From Petrosia ficiformis (Eukaryota > Porifera > Demospongiae > Haplosclerida > Petrosiidae), in contig OX345638.1 in assembly GCA_947044365.1 (NCBI GenBank), forward strand, positions 6,271,201-6,335,200: DNA of 64,000 bases, given 5' to 3'. Position numbers and translations under genes: made by a program. This document shows, piece after piece, positions 34,974 to 45,742 of the stretch. Under the pieces are notes generated by a model. It was not told the origin of the DNA, made no database searches, and saw only the letters and a program-made list of their open reading frames with translations. Numbering within the stretch: the stretch's first letter is position 1; each line of letters begins with the position of its first letter.

Positions 34974-36961
34974 TGAATCCTCCACCTGACAAAGACTTGA
35001 ATCCTCCTCCTAACCAAGACATGAATCCTCCACCTGATCAAGACATGAATCCTCTTCCAGACCAAAAAATGAATCCTCATCCTGACAAAGACATGAATCC
35101 CCCTCCTGACCAAGACATGAATCCTCCACCTGACCAAGACATAAATCCTCCACCTGACCAAGACTTGAATCCTCCTCCTAATCAGGACATGAATCCTCCT
35201 CCTAACCAGGACATGAATCCTCCACCTGACCAAGACATGCATCCTCCTCCTGATCAAGAAATGAATCCTCGTCCTCACCAAGACATAAATCCTCCACCTG
35301 ACCAAGACATGAATCCTCCTCCTGATCAAGAAATGAATCCTCGTCCTAACAAAGACATGAATCCTCCTCCTGACCAAGACATGAATTCACCTCCTGACAA
35401 AGACATGAATTCTCCTCCTGACAAAGACATGAATCCTCCTCCTGACCAAGACTTGAATCCTCCTCCTGACCAAGACATAAATCCTCCACCTGACCAAGAC
35501 TTGAATCCTCCTCCTAACCAGGACATGAATCCTCCACCTGACCAAGACATGAATCTTCCTCCTGATCAAGAAATGAATCCTCGTCCTAACAAAGACATGA
35601 ATCCTCCTCCTGACCAAGACATGAATTCACCTCCTGACAAAGACATGAATTCTCCTCCTGACAAAGACATGAATCCTCCTCCTGACCAAGACTTGAATCC
35701 TCCTCCTGACCAAGACATAAATCCTCCATCTGACCAAGACATGAATCCTCCTCCTAACAAAGACTTGAATCCTCCTCCTGACCAAGACATAAATCCTCCT
35801 CCTGACAAAGACATGAATTGTCCACCTGACAATGACATGAATCCTCCACCTGACCAAGACATGAATCCTCCTCCTAACCAAGACTTGAATCCTCCTCCTG
35901 ACCAAGGCATAAATCCTCCACCTGACCAAGACATGAATCCTCCTCCTAACAAAGACTTGAATCCTCCACCTGACAAAGACATGAATCCTCCTCCTGACCA
36001 TGACATGAATCCTCCACCTGACCAAGACATGAATCCTCCTCCTAACCAAGACTTGAATCCTCCTCCTGACCAAGACATAAATCCTCCTCCTGACAAAGAC
36101 ATGAATCCTCCACCTGACCATGACATGAATCCTCCACCTGACCAAGACATGAATCCTCCTCCTAACCAAGACTTGAATCCTCCTCCTGACCAAGACATGA
36201 ATCCTCCACCTGACCAAGACATACATCCTCCACCTGACCAAGACTTGAATCCTCCTCCTGACCAAGACATAAATCCTCCACCTGACCAAGACATGAATCC
36301 TCCTCCTGACCAAGACATAAATCCTCCACCTGACCAAGACATGAATCCTCCTCCTGACCAAGACATGAATCCTCAACCTGACCAAGACATGAATCCTCCT
36401 CCTGACCAAGACATAAAGCCTCCACCTGACCAAGACATACATCCTCCACCTGACCAAGACTTGAATCCTCCTCCTGACCAAGACATAAATCCTCCACCTG
36501 ACCAAGACATGAATCCTCCTCCTGACCAAGACATAAATCCTCCACCTGACCAAGACATGAATCCTCCTCCTGACCAAGACATAAAGCCTCCACCTGACCA
36601 TGACATGAATCCTCCTCCTGACCAAGACATAAATCCTCCACCTGACCAAGACATGAATCCTCCTCCTGACCAAGACATAAAGCCTCCACCTGACCAAGAC
36701 ATACATCCTCTGCCTGACCAAGACTTGAATCCTCCTCCTGACCAAGACATGAATCCTCCTCCTGACCAAGACATAAATCCTCCACCTGACCATGACATGA
36801 ATCCTCCTCCTGACCAAGACATGAATCCTCAACCTGACCAAGACATGAAGCCTCCTCCTGACCAAGACAAGTCAGTAGTGAATGTAAATGGAAATTGCTC
36901 TCAAACCTGGTGGGAGAAATTTAAATGTTGGGGGGCTAAACTGAAACAGGGAACACATTAA
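34974..36961 (+). CDS. Exon of about 79 NPPPDQDM repeats with a Trp-rich tail
   Basis: From the acceptor (ttttag) the frame reads 79 copies of an 8-residue unit, consensus NPPPDQDM/I/L (24 bp), with variants such as NSPPDKDM, NPRPNKDM and HPPPDQDL. A 30-residue tail follows (KSVVNVNGNCSQTWWEKFKC, then WGAKLKQGTH and TAA). There is no internal start that is clearly used; the frame is open from the splice site, phase 1. This fits the phase-1 end of AIG1 gene 2 (29558), and the short Trp/Lys tail recalls exon 3 of AIG1 gene 1. A fusion of GTPase and repeat stalk is therefore plausible, with a 5.4-kb intron. The repeat would be an extended, acidic, proline-rich, disordered stalk. Block duplications (for example around 35330-35475 and 35570-35715) show recent growth. 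Confidence 0.7.
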
Positions 36962-37935
36962 ATTAAAATATCCCTGTCAGATGATATAGAGCATGTGAAA
37001 AACCTATTAAGTATGTTTTATTAAAGCTGCATACATCATAGCTACTGTATGCTGAATACTTTATTAATGTTGTTTCGACAAAATTTGTATCATGTATAAT
37101 TATAAGCAAAGAAAAAAAAGTATGAAATGTGATTAGCTATGTGACAGAAATTAGCTAATAATTACCATTTCACAATACCAGGGTTCTTTGATAGTGGAGT
37201 AGAAGGAAGCCATGCAGGTGACTACTGCTGCCCGTTACTTGCTGTGTATACGCAGTTAAGGAAGTTGCGTCATTCCGGGGGCTCGGTCAATTAATGGGCG
37301 TGGCAAGTAATAAACGCACGCTCGAGCCATCAGAAAGAAAGCGTATGCAGAAACTGACTACCTAAAATATATTTCTAAAGTTTTACAAGATTCTTTAAAA
37401 GGTAAGGAGAGTAGATAAACTATAACAGGCTGTTGTGTTTCAGGTATGGTAAAGTCAGCCTTGATTACTAAATGCTGGACACAATCATAGGGATACTTCT
37501 TTCTTCACTTAAATTTGTAAAGCAATCATAGGGATGTTTTTTTTATTACTAGATACACTTGTTTTTCATATTAATCTTCCTGACAACCTCCAAATGTCTG
37601 ATTATGTCTTATTTGTTTGCTCATCTGCTCAATCAAGTTCATCCACCAAACTGAAATATAATAATTATTATTGTAACTGTAATGTTTCACGTCTACTACT
37701 TGTCAATTTTACATCAATAGCATTGTTCAAGTTTGGAATTCATTCTTACACAATGCACCAACTGCCAAGCAATTGGTGTTAATCCACTTAATTCGAGCAC
37801 TGCTTATGTCATCCAGCCAATCACTTAATTTAAAATTTATTTGCTTTACCATTAGCTATATTTTTGTCCTTTAGTAACTTGTCATAATTTCTTTCCGGAG
37901 CTATTAAATTCAGTCTTTGCTGTAAACTATTAATA
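36962..37935. other. Non-coding with family X copy 4
   Basis: Apart from the repeat at 37225-37505 no exon is supported. The frame at 37534-37782 has no domain content. Confidence 0.5.
37225..37505 (+). repeat. Dispersed repeat family X, copy 4 (empty sites)
   Basis: It has gttaaggaagttgcgtcatt, ggtcaattaatgggcgtggc and ccttgattactaaatgctgg. At about 37397 it keeps the uninterrupted ttctttaaaaggtaag where copy 2 has the piggyBac-like insertion. At about 37430 it keeps ggctgttgtgtttcaggtat where copy 5 has the 338-bp insertion. Confidence 0.8.
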
Positions 37936-38232
37936 CAAGAATAATAAAAAAACTTTTCCAATAAAAATGAAAGAAGATGAGGGATGTCAAAACCCAAAAA
38001 GCATGCGAACAAAGTTAGGTGGAACCCAAAATTAAATAACCACTACCATATAACCCTACATAAGTACAGTTCTTTGTATTTTGCTTTATAATGGCGTAAG
38101 TACTTATGTAGGGTTATATGATAGTGGTTATTTAATTTTGGGTCCCACATAATCTTGTTCGCATGCTTTTTGGGTTTTGACATCCCTACATCTTCTTTCA
38201 TTTTTATTGGAAATGTTTTTTTATTATTCTTG
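37936..38232. mobile_element. Foldback family F, copy 2
   Basis: Bounded by caagaataataaa and its inverse tttattattcttg. The arms include gtcaaaacccaaaaagcatg and cttttatataaccctac-like stretches around a loop with tgtattttgctttataatgg. It is the outer edge of the left arm of the large inverted duplication. Confidence 0.8.
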
Positions 38233-39050
38233 TTTCCATTGTTTTTTCCCTGAACGGTGTGAATATTTTTTGTACATTGAAGAAATACTGGTGTAAGTCA
38301 TATGAAATCATTCAATCATAAATGCATTAATGTTTGTTCATAAAGGAAGGTCAGTCTTTGTGTATGTTAATTATTTATGAATTGATTATCATTCTCTCAC
38401 TTACTGATGATGCCTATTTTACTTACAGCATTATCTGCAGTCACCCAAGAAGTAGCTAGTGTCAGTCACTATATCAACCAAATGGCATTCCAATGTATAT
38501 ACAATGACTAATAAATATATTCATTATCATTTGCTCACACATTTCTTAGTATACAATTGCGCATGCGCAATTAAATTTCACATTACTTGCATTGATTAAT
38601 GTATACACCTACGAAAATGGCGTCCAATTCGAGATCAGTTCTTCATAGTCGTTGAGACTCTCTTCTTTCATAGTATCTGAAGATATCATCTTGCTACTTT
38701 AAGACCAGAATTTAACTATGAATGCGATTGGAATTGTGCTAGAATCAATGTGAGAGTTCAACAAACAAAAAAATGATTTGTCTGGAAAATAATAATAATT
38801 ATTATGAAGATGAAGATTTTGCCAGTTTTGCCACTCGCTGGTTCTCTACCTTAACGGCAATCTTTGGCTATCTAGAGAGTGTTGGTGGTTATAAAAACAC
38901 AAGATATGAACAGGCATGTGTGTATACAAACTTATGTCTATATATTAACAGAGATTTCAGCTCATGACTTGCAATTCAAATGTATGGGCGGCCATTTTTT
39001 TTCCGTGCCATCCCTACATAGAGAGTACTACCGTACTCTCTGATTAAGAC
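38233..39050. repeat. Left arm of a large inverted duplication
   Basis: It pairs with 40984-41827 in opposite orientation: aaatggcgtccaattcgaga against tctcgaattggacgccatgt, ttgccagttttgccactcgc against gcgagtagcaaaactggcaa, and gagagtactaccgtactctc against gagagtacggtaatactctc. The frame at 38773-38967 (ICLENNNNYYEDEDFASFAT) is partly preserved in the other arm but has no known domain. Confidence 0.75.
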
Positions 39051-39164
39051 TCAATTAGCTGTTTGAATTCAAAACTAGGCAACCTTTTTGGGCTCGCAGC
39101 GCCTACGCGTGGGCCAGTCTTTAGTACTTTGGTTGTCATTCTGTCATTCATTCATTCATTCATT

Positions 39165-39575
39165 CTGTCCCCACTTTTTTAATTTAATTGTCGATTTAAA
39201 GACTTCATAGAGTAGAGAAAGAATTTTATCAAAATCGTATTGAAAAGAAATTTGCCACAGACATTGTTTTAGCAAGTTATTCATTCATTCCTTCCCAAAT
39301 TTTTTTACTTTGAACATTTATAACTTCAAACGCATACCTCCTACAGCCGCCAAACTTTCAGATCTGTACAAAAACATGGTCTTCTATTGCTCTGTTGTTT
39401 TTATAACGAAGTAAACTGTATGAAAAGTAAATTAGAATGGAAATGCTAAACTCACTACACATCCTAGCCAGATGCTTTAAGCGTCGATTTAAAGACTTGA
39501 TAGAGTAGAGAAAGAAGTTTATCAAAATCGTATTGAAAAGAGATTTGCCACAGACATTGTTTTAGCAAGTTACAG
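39165..39575. repeat. Direct repeat of a ~90-bp segment
   Basis: A segment with cgatttaaagacttcataga, gtagagaaagaa and ttgccacagacattgtttta occurs at 39190-39283 and again at 39483-39572. Nothing coding is seen. Confidence 0.7.
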
Positions 39576-40558
39576 ACTCATACATTCTATCTCTCCAGTT
39601 TGCCATTTACTTGCAATAACCCACACCCTCAGCCACACCCAATATGATCACGTGAGATCAAACGTGGAGGTCAGTTTACCTTCCTTTGTGAACTTTTGTT
39701 TGACTTTCAAATTACATATATTTGAACTGTAAGTTCAATGTTTTTGCTTATTGTAGTTGTAACAATGTACAATTCATTATAGGATAATTATCTTTAGTAA
39801 CTGACAGTTGTGGCATAGATATTTTGGTAATGAATGAGGTAATGAATATTTGTTGGAAAAGCCTATATTATGTAATTTGACTGTAAGTAATAAAGTTATA
39901 CTAGTGCAAAGCAGTATAGCTGATGGAGAATCATTCTTAGTCATCTTCCATGTGTTTTTATATTTATCAGAAATCAGTCTAGCCACAAAAAACTTTCTCA
40001 ACCAACTTTCAACTTTATATAAACAACAAATTCAAATTTAAGCTTGTTACTTTCTCTCTTGCATCTCATTTATTTAATTGTTGCAATTGCAACCTATCCT
40101 TAAGCTACAGCGGCGAGGCCATGCACCAAAGGTGCTTCATTTCATTTCGAAGTTAGCTTCCCAATATCTCAAGATGTGTATATGCCAGTCTAACCAGATA
40201 TATATATAAATTATAATCTATTCAAATCTTTTTAAACTAACATCTGATCAAAATTAATGTGGACACTTGAACATGCAGTCAGATTTTCTTCCCTGGAAGT
40301 AACAACAAACCATTTAACCTCTAATGTGTGTGTTACTTCCTCCATTTTTTATAACTGCATAGCAACTATTATTATTATTAATAGAGTTTTTAGTACAGAG
40401 AAACAAAACAAGATTGCATGTATATATATAGTAGAATTAAACTCTTCGCAGTAAGGTAGTAGAAATAAAAGTTCTTCGCAGTAAGTGCAACATTTTGTAA
40501 GCTTTAGATAGTGTGAAGTCATAATGAGCATTCCATTTAAGAAATAAAGACCCCAACC

Positions 40559-40937
40559 CATAGGCGCCTGCAGGCCCGGGCCTGCCCGGGCCTGCCCTGG
40601 CAATGCCTGGCAGATTTTCAGATCTAAATTAATATACTGGCTGCTTGTGGTTTGTTTAATTCCACGATGACTCAAGAGCGTCTTTTCAACTTAGCACTCC
40701 TATACATTGAAAGAGATGTCTCCAGTCAACTTTGGAATTCGCTAGATAGCCTCGTCGTACAGTTTGCAGAGAAGTTCTAGACTTGTATTATGGTACTTTC
40801 GTTGAATATTAATAATACCTTTTGTTGTTTTAATTGACCACGCCTTTCATAAAAATTAATTAGGCTAAACATTTTCGGCGCGCTTCACGCGCCATTTTTC
40901 TAGCCCGGGTAGATTTCCAATCCTGCAGGCGCCTATG
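40559..40937. mobile_element. 379-bp MITE with perfect 8-bp target duplication
   Basis: The palindromic ends CATAGGCGCCTGCAGG and CCTGCAGGCGCCTATG are flanked by ccccaacc on both sides (40551-40558 and 40938-40945). Its ends are strikingly GC-rich for this window (cccgggcctgcccgggcctg near the left end, cttcacgcgcc near the right). The 8-bp duplication suggests the hAT superfamily. There is no coding frame. The exact duplication implies recent insertion, here in the loop of the large inverted duplication. Confidence 0.85.
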
Positions 40938-40983
40938 CCCCAACCTCTTTATGCAAGGTCTTGGAAGCTATAGGTAAATTATT

Positions 40984-41827
40984 TATCAGAGAGTACGGTA
41001 ATACTCTCTATGTAGTGATGCAACGAAAAATTGCCTGCCCATACATTTCAATTGCAAGTGATGAGCTGAAATCTCTGGTAATATGTACATATAAGTTTTA
41101 ATATACACAGACCTGTTCATATCTAGTGTTTTTATGATTACCAACATCATCTAGATCGCCAAAGATTGCCTTTAAGGTAGAGAACAGGCGAGTAGCAAAA
41201 CTGGCAAAATCTGCTTCATATTATTATTATTATTATTATTATTTTCCAGACAAATCATTTTTTTGTTTGTTGAAATATCACAATGATTCTATATAGCACC
41301 ATTCCAATCGCATTCATTGTAAAATTCTGGTCTACAAGTATCGAGACGATATCTTCAAATACTATGAAAGAAGACAGTCTCAACTACGGATCTCGAATTG
41401 GACGCCATGTTTATAAGTGTATTCATTAATTTAACCACGAGGAATTAATTGCGCGTGCTCATTTACGTAACCAGTTACCTACATTGGAATCATAAGCATA
41501 GTAATAAAGTTTGTGAGCAAATACATTCTTAAAATAATGGGCATAATAATTGTTAATATTAATAAAACCATGGTATACTGATAATATAATAAATATTTTA
41601 CACTATTATAAACACTGGAATGCCGAATGGTTGACACAGAGTCTAGCACTACTTCTTATGGCAAAGCTGTAAATGAAGTAGAAAACAGACAGCATCATCT
41701 GTAAGTGAAATGAGAATGATAATCAATTCAGGATATAATTATATAGAAGTCTGACCTTCAATGATGAACAAGCAATCTACATAAAATATTCACAAATCAT
41801 GTACCATTCAGAAAAATACAAAGGAAA
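40984..41827. repeat. Right arm of the large inverted duplication
   Basis: Counterpart of 38233-39050. An ATT microsatellite (41219-41244) has expanded here where the left arm has only a few copies. No intact coding region is recognised. Confidence 0.75.
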
Positions 41828-42147
41828 CAAGAATAATAAAAACATTTTCAATAAAAAATGAAGGAAGATGTAGGGACGTCAAAACCCAAAAAGCATGCGA
41901 ACAAGGTTGGGAGGTTAATGTAGGACCTAAAATTGAACAAACCACTTCCATATAACCCTACATAAGTACAGCTCTTCTCATTGTATTTTGCTTTATAACA
42001 GTGTAAGTACTTATGTAGGGTTATATGGAAGTGGTTTGTTCAATTTTAGGTCCTACGTTAACCTCCCAACCTTGTTCACATGCTTTTTGGGTTTTGACGT
42101 CCCTACATCTTCCTTCATTTTTTATTGAAAATGTTTTTATTATTCTT
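41828..42147. mobile_element. Foldback family F, copy 3 (best preserved)
   Basis: About 320 bp: caagaataataaaaacattt at one end, inverse at the other. The arms of about 140 bp differ by only a few bases (for instance gtagggacgtcaaaacccaa and ttgggttttgacgtccctac). Such a hairpin would cruciform easily and is typical of foldback MITEs. Confidence 0.85.
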
Positions 42148-42177
42148 TACATATAAGCTTTAATACACACATACCTA

Positions 42178-42397
42178 TTAAATTAAACGAACCACTTCCA
42201 TATAACCCTACATAAGTACTTACACTGCTATAAAGCAAAATACAAAAAGAAGAGCTGTACTTAGGTAGGGTTGTATGGAAGTGGTTTATTTAATTTTAGG
42301 TCCTACGTTAACCTTCCAACTTGTTCGCATGCTTTTGGGGTTTTGACGTCCCTACATCTTCCTTCATTTTTATTGAAAATGTTTTTATTATTCTTTA
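42178..42397. mobile_element. Foldback family F, copy 4 (one arm shortened)
   Basis: It lacks the outer part of the left arm and starts at aaacgaaccacttccatata; the right arm is complete to attattcttt. It lies 30 bp from copy 3. Confidence 0.75.
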
Positions 42398-42839
42398 GTG
42401 TAAGTAGAGGTAAGGGTAGAGAAGAAATGAACCAAGTCTATGACCGTAAATTTTTGCAAAGTGACAAATTAAGGACACCATAACGATTCAAAGTTACATT
42501 TTGGATGAAAGTTTGAAAGCCTTGCCAGTTTAGAGGTACTTTGACAATGTATGCATGCTTGCTCTCGAAGTTTAAATGCTATCTGTTCTACAACTGGATC
42601 ATCAAAAATACTATTCTTTCCTTTTTTTCATCAACTGCATGCAAGATTTTGAATAACAGATTTGAATTGAATTTGTTTTGATAACAAATTTTCCCTTTGA
42701 CTGACTTCAAAATATGTCTGGCTTCTCTTCTTTGTCTTCAATTGTTTCTGACTTTCCGTCACACTCATCTCGATGTGTAGCTATAGGTATAATGCTTAGA
42801 CTATCAGGAGGCGTGATATATTTGGAGAGAATGCAATCA

Positions 42840-43480
42840 TTATCAATGATTATTTTCTGTTGCGGAATTAACCATTACCAGGAGCTGCTTCAGCATTTCC
42901 TCCACTTTCGGCGAATGCTCACTAACGTTGATTCTTCCAGTCTCCAAACACATTTCTGTTGTTGTTGGCCCAGAGAGATCTTCTGCTAGATTAATCACTA
43001 TCAAGAGGGCGGATGCGATGCACATGGTAGAAAAGCTGGAAGTAACTTCTGAAATTGAATTTGCACTCCACAATCAGCAAAATACAGCCACCGCACATGA
43101 AGGCAGGCTCAACAATTGAGCTATGATACTTTTACTACCTCTTTCAAGGCAACCATTTGCAATTCTGCTGAATTTTTTTCTTCCATGTCTTGATTGTTCA
43201 CAAGTCCAACATTTTCCTGATTTGCCAAATCGGTTTATGGACAAAGTGCCAACGGCAATATCTGGATCTTGAATACAGGGAGTGCTGAGTTCCTTATATG
43301 GAAGCGATAAAATGAGGGATTTGAGGGATGTTTTACCAGCACGGGCTGCTCCTTGTATGACAGCCATGGTTATACGTGACTCAACAAAGCCATCTTTCAT
43401 AGCAATGAAGTTCACAAACCACAACATATATACACACAAGTGTGTATATAAGACCGTAGTCCCACAGTTGTGCTGGCCCT
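42840..43480 (-). pseudogene. Roc-like P-loop GTPase fragment
   Basis: The minus strand has GFVESRITMAVIQGAARAGK followed by TSLKSLILSLPY: a Walker A (GAARAGKT) inside the context usual for animal Roco-like GTPases. A further stretch (CIQDPDIAVGTLSINRFGKS) follows, then stops and shifts; another frame (SEVTSSFSTMCIASALLIVI) covers 43073-42843. Later G motifs are not intact. It is probably a relic of another member of the Roc family in this cluster. Confidence 0.55.
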
Positions 43481-43603
43481 GCATACATGATTTATCACAT
43501 TCTAATGCACTAAGTGTTTGTGAGGGTGGGGCTTAATACATTCAAGGCTGAATTAATGTATGAACAAAGTGAGTGCATTATCTAATCTTGACATATTGAA
43601 CCC

Positions 43604-43665
43604 GTTGTATTAATATTGCACAAGGGTGGGGTTCAATTTGAACCCCACCCTTGTGCCATATTAAT
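43604..43665. repeat. 28-bp-arm hairpin
   Basis: tattaatattgcacaagggt followed by ggggttcaa pairs with ttgaacccc and acccttgtgccatattaata. It may be a tiny MITE; no target duplication was defined. Confidence 0.7.
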
Positions 43666-43679
43666 ACACTGAGGAGCAA

Positions 43680-44760
43680 CGTTTCACACACCAGGAGGGG
43701 ATATCCCCCTTGATTTCAAATCAAATGTATTTCAATATGCAATAACATGTCAGCTAAAAGCGCCCACAGAAGCCACCAGATGCAGCTGCAGAGCTAGGGC
43801 TTCTAAATTAAATAAAACAACATTTCTCCCAGGAGCAGTTTGCTTTGAATGATCAATTTCTTTCCCCTCCTTAATAAAACATCCTTCATGAAACCCTGCA
43901 GAAAATGTGGTACATACTACTTGACATTGATCACCAGGTGATGAAAGTATAAAATCACGTGGGGGTTCAAACTGAGCTCATTAGAAAGTCATGAAAAATT
44001 GTTATAGAAACGAACAGATAAATTTTCTTTTGCACATGCAAGCATAGTGCAATTATCCAAGTCAAACTGATATTAAGTTCACGTGCTACCACAGTGATTG
44101 AAACCATAGTAGGACATTGGCTATGAATTTATAATAAGTTTCATCTCAATATGTTGTATTTTGAATGAGTTTGGTTACATTACATGAATGATGTGATTAT
44201 GTACTGAATAATATTTATTTGTAGTAAACACTGAGCTATTTATATACATCTGTACTTGGATATAGGGAAAGGGCTAACAACAATTCCACAATAACTGCAA
44301 TCAACAAAACACGAAGATGTACATGTACCAGTTTTAACTCCCAACCTATATGCTTACAGATTACAATAAATAAAATTAGTGATAATATAAAATTACATTA
44401 TTTGCAGTTTTATACAAATTCAGTTAAAATGTGAAAGCGCTTTGAAAATTGATCTTTAAATGGGTGTGTCAGATTAAAATAGAGTTGTGGCAGACTAGTA
44501 TCAGATCGAAATTATGTTTTAAAGAATATCAATACCTGAGAGAAGAAGTTGGTATCAGTGATATCAATATTTTTGTATCGGCATCACCAGCACACAGGCA
44601 CCTGCAGTGCCGGGCATGCCGGGGTACTTTATTGAATTTCAACTTTTGCGTCTATAATTAAACTAATTATGAGTTACAAGCACCAAACTTCAACCAAGTT
44701 AGACTAAACCTCATCAGTTTTCAGCATCCCAGATGTGGCTCCATGTCAAAAGAATGCTTT
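43680..44760. other. Non-coding, nothing supported
   Basis: No exon with splice signals and domain content was found. Near 44580-44625 there is a short GC-rich stretch (cacctgcagtgccgggcatg) that recalls the ends of the MITE at 40559. Confidence 0.4.
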
Positions 44761-44766
44761 AAATGA

Positions 44767-45063
44767 TTACATGTATGGAGCAGGTTGCCTCCATTTCCTG
44801 ATTTGCATGCCTGTCAAGAGAGATCTAATTCCCATCGGTTTGGAAAAAATTGTAATTTCCTTGGTAGCTAAATCTCCCAATAGGAAAGAATCAAGTTCAA
44901 TATTCTTGACTGATAGACCTGTATCTTCAACAACTGCTGATAGATTCTTAAACCAGCTATCTTTACCAGAAGAAGCTAAACAGCAAGATAGAATTAGGGT
45001 ATCTTCTACTGAAACAGAGGCATTCCCTTCACAAATTCTATTCCAAAACTTAACAACTTTCAA
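44767..45063 (-). CDS. Possible exon of unknown function
   Basis: An open minus-strand frame of 98 codons (VKFWNRICEGNASVSVEDTL, later GLSVKNIELDSFLLGDLATK). Codon choice looks coding-like. The opposite strand is also open, so the direction is uncertain. No family is recognised. It may be an exon of the local Roco/Death gene families or an unrelated gene. Confidence 0.25.
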   Translation of the reverse strand: MKVVKFWNRICEGNASVSVEDTLILSCCLASSGKDSWFKNLSAVVEDTGLSVKNIELDSFLLGDLATKEITIFSKPMGIRSLLTGMQIRKWRQPAPYM

Positions 45064-45347
45064 TTTAGTGGAGACCCAAATTAATATTAAAGCAATTGTA
45101 TACTATGATAAGTTGAAACAGTAACTGATCATGTACTGCTTCGCAGACAGTGCTGTAGCTAAGTGAAATTGTCTGTGAGTGAAAGAGAATGTTAATCAAT
45201 TCATAAATAATTGATGGACTGACCTTCATTGATTAATAAGCTTTAAAATGAAATTGTGATTGTATGATTTCATGATATATAACTTACACCAGTATTTCTG
45301 AAATCAACCAAAATATTCACACCATTCAGAAAAAAAAACAATGGAAA

Positions 45348-45650
45348 CAAGTATAATAAAAAACATTTTCAATAAAACTGAAAGATGTAAGGATGTCAAA
45401 ACCCAAAAAGTATGTGAACAATATTAATGTTGGGAGGTTAACGTAGGAACCAAAATAAAACAAACCACTTCTATATAACACTACATAAGTACAGCTCTTT
45501 GTATTTTGCTTTATAGTGCAAGTACTTACCCATTTAGGGTTATATGAAAATAGTTTGTTTAATTTTGGTTCCTGCGTTAACCTCCTGACCTTCGCATACT
45601 TTTTGGGTTTTAACATCCCTACATCTTCCATTTTTATTTATTATTCTTGT
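45348..45650. mobile_element. Foldback family F, copy 5
   Basis: caagtataataaaaaacatt to ttattattcttg, with arms carrying gtcaaaacccaaaaagtatg and its inverse. It is more diverged than copy 3. The flank at 45160-45340 matches 38240-38420 in inverse, so it was copied with neighbouring DNA. Confidence 0.75.
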
Positions 45651-45742
45651 ATAAAATTATAACTGCATGACAATCTCATTAATTATTAATAATATCTTAA
45701 TTATAATCTATACATGCATAATTATACATAGTGCTAATTTAT

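Noticed and set aside
34970..36865. Long antisense open frames (up to 412 codons) rich in RRRIHVLVRW or MSWSGGGF
   Set aside because: The 24-bp repeat is a multiple of three and has no stop in several frames, so the opposite strand is open by geometry. The sense frame alone has a unique end and a splice acceptor.
44735..45124. Plus-strand frame of 129 codons
   Set aside because: It overlaps the minus-strand frame at 44767-45063, which seems slightly better in codon use; neither has a recognised domain, so only the latter is listed, at low confidence.
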